Positions 23,417 through 31,767 of a stretch of 64,000 bases of DNA are shown one piece after another; positions within the stretch are counted from its first letter, which is position 1, and every line of letters starts with the position of its first letter. Under the pieces are notes generated by a model. It had not been told where the DNA came from. It saw only the letters and a list, made by a program, of their open reading frames with translations, and made no database searches. Made by a program: the position numbers and the translations under genes. Origin of the DNA: Acidimicrobiia bacterium (lineage in GTDB: Bacteria > Actinomycetota > Acidimicrobiia > Acidimicrobiales > Aldehydirespiratoraceae); contig JAJEHD010000011.1 of the NCBI GenBank assembly GCA_022819505.1, positions 1 to 64,000 on the forward strand, given 5' to 3'.

Positions 23417-24772
23417 GTGCGCTTGACGCTGGAGGAAGTCGCCGAGGCCACCGGCGGCCGCCTGCACGGCGACGGGTCCACCGTCGTTGACGGCGTGACC
23501 CAGGACAGCCGCGACGTGCGACCCGGCATGCTGTTCGTGCCGCTCGTGGCCGAGCGCGACGGCCACGACTTCATCGCCGACGCAGTTGCGGCTGGCGCAT
23601 CCGCCTACCTGACCGCCCATGAGCCGTCCGTGCCCGGTGCTGCGGCGGTGCGGGTGGACGACACCTTGGAGGCGCTAACCGCGCTCGGGCGCGAGGCCCG
23701 CCGGCGTCTCGAGGCGGTGCCGGTGGTGGGTGTGACCGGATCTGTCGGCAAGACCACCACCAAGGACCTGCTGGCCGCGGTGCTGGGCCGGGACAGGCGG
23801 GTGTGGTCCAGCACTCGGTCGTTCAACAACGAGATCGGGGTGCCGATCACGCTTCTGTCGACGCCCGCCGGCACCGAGGCGCTGGTGGTCGAGATGGGCT
23901 CGCGGGGACCGGGACACATCGCGGAACTCTGCCGCATCGCCCGGCCCACTATGGGTGTGGTCACCACTGTGGGCTTGTCGCACACCAGCGAGCTGGGATC
24001 GCTGGCCGCGGTGGTGTCGGCCAAGCAGGAGCTGGTCGAGTCGCTGCCCGCAGCGGCCGGCGGGGGAGTGGCCTTCCTCAATGCAGGCGTCCCCGAGGTG
24101 GCGGCCATGGCGGCGGCCACCGAGGCCCGGGTGGTCACCTTCGGCGATGGGGGAGAGGTGAGCGCGAGGAGCCTCGAGCTCGACGACGAACTGACACCAC
24201 GCTTCGTACTGCACAGCCCCCGCGGGGAGATCGACGTGGAATTGGGGGCTCGGGGTGTCCACTCGGTTGACAACGCCATGGCCGCAGCCGCGGTGGGCTT
24301 GGAGCTCGGAGTCTCCCCGGAGGATGTGGCGGCGGGGCTGGCCGCCCCGACGTTGTCGCCGCTGCGCATGGAGGTCGTCCGCACCGCGGGAGGCGCCCGC
24401 CTGCTCAACGACTGCTACAACGCCAACCCGCTGTCGATGCGGGCGGCCCTGAACGCGCTGGCCGCTCTGCCGGCGACTCGCAGGATCGCCGTCCTCGGCA
24501 CCATGGCCGAGTTGGGTGACTTCGAGGCCGCCGAGCATGCGGCTGCGGCCTCACTGGCGGCCCGGCTCGGCGTCACGGTGGTGGCGGTGGACGCGCCCGG
24601 GTACTCAACGGGTGAAGGCAGCGTCATCGAGGCAGCGGGAATCGGCGGAGCGGCGGTCGCCCTGTCCGAGCTCGGTGATCTGGCCCCTGGCGATGCTGTG
24701 CTGGTAAAGGGATCCCGGGTGGCCGGACTGGAGCGACTGGTGGAGCGACTCGTCGCCGGCGCCGATGGCTGA
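23417..24772 (+). CDS. murF: UDP-N-acetylmuramoyl-tripeptide--D-alanyl-D-alanine ligase
   Basis: A 451-residue Mur ligase performing the last cytoplasmic step of the peptidoglycan precursor pathway. The N-terminal UDP-binding domain is marked by VDGVTQDSRDVRPGMLFVPL. The central ATPase has VVGVTGSVGKTTTKDLL, FNNEIGVPITLL and VVEMGSRGPGHIAELC. The C-terminal ligand-binding domain begins LLNDCYNANPLSMRAAL and includes VLGTMAELGDF. It is divergent from ddl, whose product is its substrate. The start is GTG 23417. The much longer upstream open frame is antisense to ddl and is not part of the protein. CACACT 6 nt before the start could be a weak -10 for a leaderless transcript. Confidence 0.95.
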   Translation: MRLTLEEVAEATGGRLHGDGSTVVDGVTQDSRDVRPGMLFVPLVAERDGHDFIADAVAAGASAYLTAHEPSVPGAAAVRVDDTLEALTALGREARRRLEAVPVVGVTGSVGKTTTKDLLAAVLGRDRRVWSSTRSFNNEIGVPITLLSTPAGTEALVVEMGSRGPGHIAELCRIARPTMGVVTTVGLSHTSELGSLAAVVSAKQELVESLPAAAGGGVAFLNAGVPEVAAMAAATEARVVTFGDGGEVSARSLELDDELTPRFVLHSPRGEIDVELGARGVHSVDNAMAAAAVGLELGVSPEDVAAGLAAPTLSPLRMEVVRTAGGARLLNDCYNANPLSMRAALNALAALPATRRIAVLGTMAELGDFEAAEHAAAASLAARLGVTVVAVDAPGYSTGEGSVIEAAGIGGAAVALSELGDLAPGDAVLVKGSRVAGLERLVERLVAGADG

Positions 24773-24840
24773 TTGAATCGGCGGGCGCGCCACCGGCGCG
24801 CATCGCCGGCCGGCCCCGACACCCACGAAAGGCCCGAGCA

Positions 24841-26256
24841 ATGGACGTACCCGACTTCCGGACGGTGACCGTGGAGGCCCTCGCGGCCATGGTCAGGGAT
24901 CGCACCCTCAGCGCGGCTGCGGTGACGGAGCACGCGCTGGAGTGCATCGACGCTCTCAACCCGGTGCTCAACGCCTTCGTCGCGGTCGACGCCGACGGTG
25001 CCCGGGCCCAGGCCGCGACGATCGACGAGCGCCTCGACGCGGGCGCCGACGTTGGACCGCTGGCGGGCATCCCGGTCGGGGTTAAGGACCTCGCCGACGC
25101 GGCCGGGTTCCAGACCTCCAAGGGCGCCATGTACACCCGCAACGACCCGCCGGCCGCCTCCGACAGCACCGAGGTCGCCCGGATGCGGGCCGCGGGCTGC
25201 GTGGTCGTGGGCAAGACCAACACCCCCGAGCACGGCTGCATGGGCGACACCTACAACCCGAGGTTCGGACCCACCCTCAACCCCTGGAATATCGAGCGCT
25301 CCCCGGGCGGGTCCTCGGGCGGGACGGGCGCGGCCGTCGCGTCGGGCATGGTCCCGGTCGGCACCGGCTCCGACGGGGGAGGCTCGATCCGGATCCCATC
25401 GGCGATCTGCGGGCTGTCGGGGATCAAGACCAGCCAGGGCCGGGTGCCGAGCGGGCCGCCGCCGTCGGGGCTGATCGACCTGTCGTGCGTCGGCCCGATG
25501 GCCCGGCGGATCAGGGACGTGGCCCTGTGCCTCGACGCCATGGTCGGTCCCCATCCGGCCGACCTGCGCAGCCTGCCCAAGCCGGAGGTGTCCTGGCGGG
25601 CCGCTCTCGACAGTCCCCGGGTGCCGGCCCGGGTGCTGTGGGCCCCGTCGATCGACGGCGAGCCGGTCGACTCCGAGATCGCCGCGGCCTGTGCGGCCGC
25701 GGTGGAGCGGTTGGCAGCCGAGGGCGTCGAGGTCGTGGAGGCGCAGACCGAGATCAGCGCAGTGCCGGGGGCCTTCCTGCAGCTGTTCTTCGGGGGGCTC
25801 ATCGGCCCCGCGTTCCGCCCGCTGTACGGAACCGATGAGTGGGCCAACGTCACCGACGTGCTGGCCGTGATGCTGGAGGACGTATACGGACGGGCCACGC
25901 CGGAGTCGATCTACGAGGCCCGCCAGCAGGCGGGCGAGCTGTCCATCGCCCTGGCCGGGATGATGGACGGCTACGACGTGCTGCTGATGCCCACGCTGGC
26001 GGGCCAGGCTCCTGCACCCGCCGGGCACGGCACCATCAACGGCGAAGAGACCCCCAACTGGTTCCGATTCACGCCCCTCGCCAACCTCACCCGCCGCCCG
26101 GCCGGAACGGTGTGCTGCGGCTTCAGTTCCGAGGGCGTGCCCATCGGCCTGCAGGTCGTCGGCCACCAACTCGACGACCTGCGAGTGCTGGAGACCCTCG
26201 CCGTACTGGAGGACCTGCTCGCTCTGAACCCCATTGCCCCTGACCTGGCTACGTAG
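24841..26256 (+). CDS. Amidase signature family hydrolase
   Basis: A 471-residue amidase. The Ser-cisSer-Lys triad regions are intact: GIPVGVKDLADAAG (Lys), RSPGGSSGGTGAAVASG (cis-Ser) and GTGSDGGGSIRIPSAICG (nucleophile Ser). The family hydrolyses carboxamides and includes GatA, acylamidases and drug-metabolising amidases. The single copy without gatB or gatC neighbours and the VTEHALECIDALNPVLNAFV N-terminus favour a general amidase over the transamidosome. The natural substrate cannot be told. GAAAGG about 10 nt upstream of ATG 24841 is the ribosome site. It follows murF by 68 bp with no strong terminator visible between them. Confidence 0.88.
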   Translation: MDVPDFRTVTVEALAAMVRDRTLSAAAVTEHALECIDALNPVLNAFVAVDADGARAQAATIDERLDAGADVGPLAGIPVGVKDLADAAGFQTSKGAMYTRNDPPAASDSTEVARMRAAGCVVVGKTNTPEHGCMGDTYNPRFGPTLNPWNIERSPGGSSGGTGAAVASGMVPVGTGSDGGGSIRIPSAICGLSGIKTSQGRVPSGPPPSGLIDLSCVGPMARRIRDVALCLDAMVGPHPADLRSLPKPEVSWRAALDSPRVPARVLWAPSIDGEPVDSEIAAACAAAVERLAAEGVEVVEAQTEISAVPGAFLQLFFGGLIGPAFRPLYGTDEWANVTDVLAVMLEDVYGRATPESIYEARQQAGELSIALAGMMDGYDVLLMPTLAGQAPAPAGHGTINGEETPNWFRFTPLANLTRRPAGTVCCGFSSEGVPIGLQVVGHQLDDLRVLETLAVLEDLLALNPIAPDLAT

Positions 26257-26281
26257 CCCGGAACTCAGTTCGCACGGCCGG

Positions 26282-26389
26282 ATGGTGTGCGTGGTGACTC
26301 ACATTCGAGAGGTGGCGGAGCGTATGCCCGTGTGCTTCGAGGTGTCCAAGGGCGCGACTACCTCGTCGGTTGAGCGGAAGGAGGCGTGA
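26282..26389 (+). pseudogene. Remnant of an SbcC-like exonuclease ATPase C-terminus
   Basis: A 35-residue frame starting at ATG 26282, with homology-like residues extending slightly upstream (GRMVCVVTHIREVAERMP), ends VSKGATTSSVERKEA and stop. This is the typical ending of actinobacterial SbcC proteins: the H-loop histidine after a hydrophobic strand (VVTH), then an arginine/proline-containing helix, then a V-x-K-x-x-x-T-S-x-V-E-R tail. No Walker A or coiled coil exists upstream, where the amidase gene ends. It is most simply the 3' end of a deleted sbcC-like gene. The assignment rests on a short stretch. Confidence 0.5.
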
Positions 26390-26441
26390 GCGGCGAGCTG
26401 AAGGCGGTGACTGTGCCCGGAGCCGAATAGATGGGAAATCA

Positions 26442-26459
26442 ATTTACATGCATGTAAAT
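26442..26459. promoter_or_regulatory. 18-bp perfect palindrome (putative operator)
   Basis: ATTTACATG followed directly by CATGTAAAT is a perfect 18-bp palindrome in an AT-rich patch. It ends 2 nt before TTGACA at 26462. This position, touching the -35 box, suits a dimeric repressor or activator site controlling the DUF222-HNH gene. Confidence 0.6.
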
Positions 26460-26461
26460 GC

Positions 26462-26491
26462 TTGACAGATGTCACAGGGGTGTGGCATGAT
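26462..26491 (+). promoter_or_regulatory. Promoter of the DUF222-HNH gene
   Basis: A perfect TTGACA -35 (26462-26467), an 18-nt spacer and CATGAT as -10 (26486-26491). Expected initiation is about 26498-26499, at ATG 26499, implying a leaderless message. Confidence 0.55.
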
Positions 26492-26498
26492 GTTGCTC

Positions 26499-27953
26499 AT
26501 GATGAAGGAGGCGATCCGGCGGGCCGAGGCGGCGCTTGATGATGTGCTCGTTTTGTGCAAGTCCGGTGATGCCTCGACGGGTGAGTTGCGTGTGGGGCTT
26601 GGGGCGTTCAAGTCGATGAGGGCCAAGCTCGACGCCTGCCAAACCCATGCCGCTGGAGGCTTGGCTGCCCGTGAGCGCCATGGTGACGGCGGTGCAGGGG
26701 TGCTGGCGCAGGCCGCGGGGCTGTCGCGCAAGGAGGCCGCCGGACAGGTCAAGACCGCTCAGAGGCTTCAGGCCCTGCCCGACGTTCAGCGGGCTGTCGA
26801 GGACGGTCAGGTGTCCTTCGCCAATGCGAAGGTTCTGGCTGACGCGTCGGAGAGGACCAGCCCTGAGGCGGTTGCTGAGGATTCTGAGTTGCTGGCCAAG
26901 GCCTCGTCACTGCCTGCGGATCAGTTCGCTCGGGAGGCGAGCCGGTGGTCGGCGCAGCGCAAGGCCGACAGCGTCGAGGCCGACTGGCAGCGGCTACGGC
27001 GCCGGCGCGGGCTGCGGATCTGGGACGGCGGCGACGGGATGGTGCATCTGCGCGGCGAGTTCGATCCGGTCGCGGGTGCCAAGCTGCGCAAGCGCCTGAA
27101 CGAGCAGGCCGAGACGTTTCGCCGACAGGACCGCAAGCATGCTGAGGTCGAGGCGCGCAGCCCCGATCAGCGCATGGCCGATGCGCTTGAGGCCCTCACC
27201 GCTGACGGCACCGGCGACGGCTCCAACCGTCGAGCGGGTCGGCGCGCCGATATCTCGATCGTGCAGCATCTCAGCGCCGACGGCACGCGCGACTTCGCAG
27301 AGATCGCCGGCGGAGCAGTGATCCCCCAGAGCGTGCTCGAAGAGCACATGTGCAACGCCAGAGTCGCTGGGATGGTGTTCAGCGACAAGGGCGTGCCGTT
27401 GTGGCACGGCCACACCAAGACCATCGCGACCGAGGCCCAGTTCAGGGCTCTCATCGCCAAGTATGGCGGATGCGCGGGCTGCGACGCGCCGCCGCTGTTG
27501 TGTCAGGCCCATCACATCCGTCCGGTGTCACAGGGCGGGGCCACCCACATCACCAACATGATCCCGCTGTGCTGGCACTGCCACCACAAAGTGCATCACC
27601 ACAACTGGAAGGTGGTCCCCGACGGGCGGGGCCTTAGCACAATCGCACCGTCGGACCGCATCTGCCACGGCCCAGCCCACGCCACCGAGGATCAAACCGC
27701 ACACGCCCCGCGGCGCCGCAACAAGACGCCGCCGCGAGCCGGAGTCCCACCGCCACGATCATCCCGAGCGGGACCCCCAGCCGATGTCGGCGCTCCCGTG
27801 CCCCGAGCGCCGGCACCCTCCCGCCGAAGATCACCACGGCCGCAGAACCCCGGGGACGAAAGGGACGAACCCGCCCACTCCCAGCTCCAACTAGCAGGTA
27901 CCCAGCCGTCCAGCGCAGACCCGCAACCAAGAGGCGTTAGATGGCGGTCTTGA
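26499..27953 (+). CDS. DUF222 / HNH endonuclease domain protein (13E12-repeat family type)
   Basis: About 484 residues. The N-terminal helical DUF222 region contains RAKLDACQTHAAGGLAARER and LSRKEAAGQVKTAQRL. The C-terminal HNH nuclease domain has CAGCDAPPLLCQAHHIRPVS then ITNMIPLCWHCHHKVHHHNW, giving the paired Cys, the HH, Asn and final His. A Pro/Arg-rich tail of about 80 residues follows. These genes are common and often multicopy in actinobacteria. The cellular role is not established, but DNA cleavage or mobility is suspected. The gene has its own palindrome-linked promoter and overlaps alkD by 13 bp. Several in-frame ATGs exist (26469, 26487, 26490, 26499, 26502). 26499 is chosen from the promoter position. 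Confidence 0.85.
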   Translation: MMKEAIRRAEAALDDVLVLCKSGDASTGELRVGLGAFKSMRAKLDACQTHAAGGLAARERHGDGGAGVLAQAAGLSRKEAAGQVKTAQRLQALPDVQRAVEDGQVSFANAKVLADASERTSPEAVAEDSELLAKASSLPADQFAREASRWSAQRKADSVEADWQRLRRRRGLRIWDGGDGMVHLRGEFDPVAGAKLRKRLNEQAETFRRQDRKHAEVEARSPDQRMADALEALTADGTGDGSNRRAGRRADISIVQHLSADGTRDFAEIAGGAVIPQSVLEEHMCNARVAGMVFSDKGVPLWHGHTKTIATEAQFRALIAKYGGCAGCDAPPLLCQAHHIRPVSQGGATHITNMIPLCWHCHHKVHHHNWKVVPDGRGLSTIAPSDRICHGPAHATEDQTAHAPRRRNKTPPRAGVPPPRSSRAGPPADVGAPVPRAPAPSRRRSPRPQNPGDERDEPAHSQLQLAGTQPSSADPQPRGVRWRS

Positions 27954-28669
27954 ATCAAATGCCCCACCCGCTCGTCACCGCGGTCCGGCAGGCCCTTGCC
28001 GACAACGGAGACCCCACCAAAGCCGAGGGCATGCGGCGGTACATGAAATCGGAGATGCCCTACCGCGGTGTTCAGACTCCCCTCCTGCGCCGGATGTGCA
28101 GGGACCTGCTTCCCCGTCACCCCATCGAAGAGAAGGATGTCTGGCACGGGGTTGTCCTGGACCTATGGAGAAACGCCGAATACCGGGAGGAACGCTACGC
28201 CGCCCTGGAACTCGCCGGTGCCAAGCCCCACGCGCCCTTCCGTACCCTCGACACGCTGCCCCTCTGGGAAGAACTGGTCGTCACAGGCGCCTGGTGGGAC
28301 TACGTCGATGGCATCGCCTCCCACCGACTCCGCGAACTCCTGGAGAGATTCCCCGCTGAAATGAGCCGTGAAATGCGGTGCTGGAGTCGGGACCCGGACA
28401 AGTGGAAACGTCGCTCCGCCATCATCTGCCAGCTCAATCGCAAGGAGCAGACCGACCTCACCCTCCTGTTCGACTGCATCGACCCCAATCTCGGTGACCC
28501 CGACTTCTTCATCCGCAAGGGCATCGGATGGGCCCTCCGCTCCCTGGCCTGGACCGACCTCGACACCGTCGAGTCCTACATAGCTCGCAACGAAGGCCGC
28601 ATCAGCCCGCTGAGCCGTCGAGAGGCCCTCAAGAACGCCGAGAAGATCCGCAGCGGAAGAGGGCAGTAA
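27941..28669 (+). CDS. DNA alkylation repair protein, AlkD-like
   Basis: A 242-residue all-helical HEAT-like repeat glycosylase. AlkD enzymes excise alkylated purines without base flipping. Family marks include MRRYMKSEMPYRGVQTP, ALELAGAKP, WWDYVDGIASH (the W-x-x-x-D active-site segment) and FFIRKGIGWALRSLAWTD (the characteristic I-x-K-A/G-I-G-W-A-L-R helix). It overlaps the end of the DUF222-HNH gene by 13 bp in another frame, so it is probably co-transcribed. An AGAGG lies just upstream of ATG 27941. A tRNA-Val gene follows 30 bp after its stop. Confidence in the family is high, and the exact lesion range is unknown. Confidence 0.9.
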   Translation: MAVLNQMPHPLVTAVRQALADNGDPTKAEGMRRYMKSEMPYRGVQTPLLRRMCRDLLPRHPIEEKDVWHGVVLDLWRNAEYREERYAALELAGAKPHAPFRTLDTLPLWEELVVTGAWWDYVDGIASHRLRELLERFPAEMSREMRCWSRDPDKWKRRSAIICQLNRKEQTDLTLLFDCIDPNLGDPDFFIRKGIGWALRSLAWTDLDTVESYIARNEGRISPLSRREALKNAEKIRSGRGQ

Positions 28670-28699
28670 TCGGGGCGGCTGGTAGCCTCGCCTCCTTCC

Positions 28700-28773
28700 G
28701 GGCGATTAGCTCAGATGGCTAGAGCGCTGCCTTCACACGGCAGAGGTCACTGGTTCGAGTCCAGTATCGCCCA
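28700..28773 (+). tRNA. tRNA-Val (anticodon CAC)
   Basis: The acceptor stem GGGCGAT pairs with ATCGCCC. The D-arm TAGCTCAGATGGCTA, anticodon stem CTGCC/GGCAG with loop TTCACAC, and T-arm CTGGTTCGAGTCCAG are all canonical. Anticodon CAC reads GUG. The discriminator base is A, and the CCA end is not encoded. Confidence 0.96.
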
Positions 28774-28830
28774 CCGGTACAGTCGCGAGGCGGTGAGGCC
28801 AGACTGCCACCCGGGCGCCGGGGACCGGAC

Positions 28831-29865
28831 GTGAGTGACTGGCGCGGCATCCTGGGCTTCGTAGCCGTGATCCTGCTGATGGTGCTCGCGGCGTCATGGC
28901 TGATCCGGGAGACGCCGGACCTTCTGGTCGACCCAGCGGATGCTCCGGTCACCACGCCCGACCAGCCGGCTCCGACCCAGCCTGACGGCGGAGCGGACCC
29001 ACCCGATCCCGCCGGCGACATCAATACCACCGTCCCGCCGCCGGAGGAAGCCGTGGACGCGGCCGCCATCGAGGCCGCCATCGAGCTGGCGCAGACGCCC
29101 GCAGAGCCGATCTCGCTGTCGGAGGCCTGCGTGGGGCTGGGAGGCGTCTGGCGGGACGACTCCCGGGGCTGGTGCGAGATGCCGCTGCCCTCGGCGGCGC
29201 CGGTGTCGGACACCGCGGTGCTTCATCCCGGCATGCGGGTGCCCTGCCCGCAGCCGCTGGAGAAGATCCTGGAGCAGGTCGTCGCCGACGCCGTCGGCGG
29301 CGACGAGATGCGCATCTACCTGCTGTACCGCAGCGTGGACGAGGACCTCGAGGAGATCGCGGTGAGCGAGGAGGCCGGCGTGGACCTGCAGCTGATCGCG
29401 GACGGACTCCGCCAGGTTGAGGCGCACATGCGCGACCGGGCCGCACAGCAACGGGCCTCCGGCGGCATCGACGGGTTCCTGCCCATGGAGCAGGTCCCGG
29501 TTCCAGGTGAGATCGGATCGGGTTTCGGGATGCGGGTCCATCCCGTGACCGGCGCCTGGTCCCAGCACAACGGCGTCGACATCAAGGGCGACACCGGCGA
29601 TCCGGTGGTGGCCGTCCTCGACGGCGAGATCATCTCGGCCCAGAACTGCCCGTTCTATGGCAACACTGTGGTCATGTATCACGGCGCGGGCCTCTCCACT
29701 GTCTACGCGCACCTCGACTCCTTCGCGGTCGGTCCCGACGACGAGGTCGCGGCCGGCCAGCTGCTGGGGGCCATGGGATCCACCGGTCGGTCCACCGGAC
29801 CGCACCTGCACTTCGAGGCCCGCATCGACGGCACCGCGGTTGACCCCGCGCCATTCCTGCCGTGA
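28831..29865 (+). CDS. M23-family metallopeptidase, membrane-anchored
   Basis: A 344-residue protein with one N-terminal membrane helix (FVAVILLMVLAASWL), a Pro/Asp-rich linker, a small domain with paired cysteines (EACVGLGGVWRDDSRGWC), and a C-terminal LytM/M23 domain. The zinc ligands are present: SQHNGVDIKGD (H-x-x-x-D) and GPHLHFEARIDG (H-x-H). The family cuts peptidoglycan cross-bridges outside the membrane or regulates amidases. Its GTG start is 57 bp after tRNA-Val, and its stop overlaps the next start as GTGA. A second M23 gene with a coiled coil lies at 34.7 kb. It is probably active, since all ligands are present. Confidence 0.88.
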   Translation: MSDWRGILGFVAVILLMVLAASWLIRETPDLLVDPADAPVTTPDQPAPTQPDGGADPPDPAGDINTTVPPPEEAVDAAAIEAAIELAQTPAEPISLSEACVGLGGVWRDDSRGWCEMPLPSAAPVSDTAVLHPGMRVPCPQPLEKILEQVVADAVGGDEMRIYLLYRSVDEDLEEIAVSEEAGVDLQLIADGLRQVEAHMRDRAAQQRASGGIDGFLPMEQVPVPGEIGSGFGMRVHPVTGAWSQHNGVDIKGDTGDPVVAVLDGEIISAQNCPFYGNTVVMYHGAGLSTVYAHLDSFAVGPDDEVAAGQLLGAMGSTGRSTGPHLHFEARIDGTAVDPAPFLP

Positions 29866-31256
29866 GACCGCGAGCCTGGCGACGCTCCGGAGCCGTGGCC
29901 GCCCTGGCGGCGACCGCATTGTGGGCATGGGCCGGCCCGGCCGCCGCGCACGGTGTGGGCGGGCGGACCGATCTCCCCGTGCCGGCCTGGCAGCTCGCCT
30001 GGGCCGCGTCGTTCGCGGTGGCTGCCTCGTTCGTTGCGCTCGGCATGTTCTGGGACACCCCGAAGTTCCGCTCCGCCGCGGCCGGACGGGTACTACCCGG
30101 GCCGCTGCAACGGGCCTGCAGGATTCAGTCGCTGGTGGTCGGAGCCTTCGGGCTGCTCGCCCTGGTCGTGCTGCTCTACGCCGGGCTGGCGGGCAACACC
30201 AACCCCTCGGTGAACATCGCGCCGGTCGCGGTCTACATCGTCTTCTGGGTCGGGCTCCAGGTGGTGTCGGTGCTGGTCGGCGACGTTTGGTCGCATATGA
30301 GCCCGTTCCGGTTCCTGGCCGACCGTTCGGCCCGGCTGCGGGCCCGCCTCCACGGCCAGCCCCCAGAGGCCGTGGACGCGGACCGGGGTGCCGGCAACGA
30401 ATGGTGGGCGGTGGGTGCGATCTTCGGCTTCGTCTGGCTCGAACTCGCCTTCCACGACAACGCCGAACCCCGGGTGCTGGGCATCTACCTGGCCGCCTAC
30501 ACGGCTGCGTTGCTGGTCGGCGCGGCCGTCTTCGGCAACCGGTGGCTGCGCGACGCCGAGGGGTTCGGCGTGCTGTTCACCAAGCTGTCGGCCATGGCCC
30601 CGCTGCACCGCGACGGCGGCTCCCTGAGACTGCGGGCGCCGCTGACCGGCCTGGCCGTGCTGCCCATGAAGCGGGGCTCGGTGGCATTCATCCTGGTGGT
30701 GCTCGGCTCCACCACCTTCGACGGCTTCACCCGCAGCTCGATCTGGCTCGACGTGGCCGCCGAGCGCGCCGGCTGGGGACTGACCGCGGTGAACACCGTC
30801 GGGATGGTCTTCATCATCTTCGTGGTGGCGGTGCTGTACCGGGCCGGGATCGCGGCGATGGCCGCGGTCACCGGCGACACCGAGCGGGAACTGGCCGAGG
30901 TCTTCGCCCCGTCCCTGCTGCCGATAGCCGCGGCCTACACCGTGGCCCACTACTTCAGCTACCTGCTGCTTGAGGGCCAGCAGGTCATCGCCCTCATCTC
31001 GGATCCCTTCGGGCGGGGAAGGGACTTCTTCGGCACGGCCGGCTATCTGGTGGATTTCACGCTGATCTCCACCGACGCCATCGCCTGGATACAGACCGCG
31101 GCGATCGCGGTGGGCCATGTCCTGGCGGTTGCGGTGGCCCATGACCGGGCGGTGGAGCGCTGGCCGCGCCAGCTTGCGGTGCGCTCCCAGTACCCGATGC
31201 TGGGCGTGATGATCTGCTACACGGTCATCGGTCTGTTGCTGTTGCTCGGCGCTTGA
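29862..31256 (+). CDS. Polytopic membrane protein of the 'fenitrothion hydrolase' annotated family
   Basis: A 464-residue protein with a signal-like N-terminus and about eleven hydrophobic helices. It starts with a secreted-looking AAAHGVGGRTDLPVPAWQLA and continues with GDVWSHMSPFRFLADR, GSTTFDGFTRSSIW and AHYFSYLLLEGQ, features recalled from actinobacterial proteins named after fenitrothion hydrolase. That name comes from one organophosphate-degrading strain and is a poor guide. The many helices and the scattered conserved His and Asp suggest a transporter or membrane enzyme of unknown substrate. The GTG start overlaps the M23 stop by 4 nt, so the two are translationally coupled and may act together at the envelope. 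Confidence 0.7.
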   Translation: MRPRAWRRSGAVAALAATALWAWAGPAAAHGVGGRTDLPVPAWQLAWAASFAVAASFVALGMFWDTPKFRSAAAGRVLPGPLQRACRIQSLVVGAFGLLALVVLLYAGLAGNTNPSVNIAPVAVYIVFWVGLQVVSVLVGDVWSHMSPFRFLADRSARLRARLHGQPPEAVDADRGAGNEWWAVGAIFGFVWLELAFHDNAEPRVLGIYLAAYTAALLVGAAVFGNRWLRDAEGFGVLFTKLSAMAPLHRDGGSLRLRAPLTGLAVLPMKRGSVAFILVVLGSTTFDGFTRSSIWLDVAAERAGWGLTAVNTVGMVFIIFVVAVLYRAGIAAMAAVTGDTERELAEVFAPSLLPIAAAYTVAHYFSYLLLEGQQVIALISDPFGRGRDFFGTAGYLVDFTLISTDAIAWIQTAAIAVGHVLAVAVAHDRAVERWPRQLAVRSQYPMLGVMICYTVIGLLLLLGA

Positions 31257-31288
31257 TCACCATGCGCCAGTAAGCCGGCAGGCGCCCG

Positions 31289-31294
31289 TAGCAT
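31289..31294 (+). promoter_or_regulatory. Putative -10 box (TAGCAT) for the OB-fold/thiolase operon
   Basis: TAGCAT is followed by 8 nt (cgaaggcg) and ATG 31303. It would start a leaderless transcript for the four overlapping genes that follow. Confidence 0.4.
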
Positions 31295-31302
31295 CGAAGG
31301 CG

Positions 31303-31767
31303 ATGACGTCGGCAACGCCATCTGGGGTCCTGCAGGCTCCGCTCGTGCTCGAATACCCGTTCACACGCTCGACGGGTCCCGTCATCGGGGCGTTCCTCAC
31401 GGGCCTGCGAGAGGGCGTGATCTGCGGGATTCGGCGGGCCGACGGAACCGTGCTATGCCCGCCGCTGGAGTACGACCCGCTGACCGCCGAACCCCTCACC
31501 GAGCTGGTGGAAGTGGGCCAGTCGGGCGAAGTGCTCACCTGGGCGTGGAACGGCGAGCCCCGCCCCATGCAGCCCTTCGACCGCCCCTTTGCCTGGGCGC
31601 TGATCCGGCTCGACGGCGCCGACACTTCGATGCTGCACGCCGTGTTCGCGGACAGCCCGTCCGACATGTCCACCGGGATGAGAGTCCGGGCGGTGTGGCG
31701 AAACGAACGAGAGGGCCACATAGCCGACATCGCCGGCTTCGATCCCGTGGACGCCGACCTGAGTTGA
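31303..31767 (+). CDS. OB-fold protein, DUF35/ChsH2-like (first copy)
   Basis: A 154-residue protein of the DUF35 family that accompanies thiolase-like enzymes. It contains FTRSTGPVIGAFLTGLREG, the GIRRADGTVLCPPLEYDP segment where related proteins carry a zinc ribbon, and an OB-fold region (GEVLTWAWN, PFAWALIRLDG, GMRVRAVWRNE). Only one cysteine remains in the zinc-ribbon stretch, so metal binding is doubtful. The family acts as a hydratase or acyl-CoA-binding partner, as ChsH2 does with Ltp2 in steroid side-chain removal. It is the first gene of a tight four-gene operon, and its stop overlaps the next start (TGATG). Confidence 0.75.
   Translation: MTSATPSGVLQAPLVLEYPFTRSTGPVIGAFLTGLREGVICGIRRADGTVLCPPLEYDPLTAEPLTELVEVGQSGEVLTWAWNGEPRPMQPFDRPFAWALIRLDGADTSMLHAVFADSPSDMSTGMRVRAVWRNEREGHIADIAGFDPVDADLS

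Noticed and set aside
24781..24815. GC-rich self-complementary stretch after murF as a terminator
   Set aside because: Several weak alternative pairings exist, but none is compact or followed by a T-run, so it is not separable from general GC richness.
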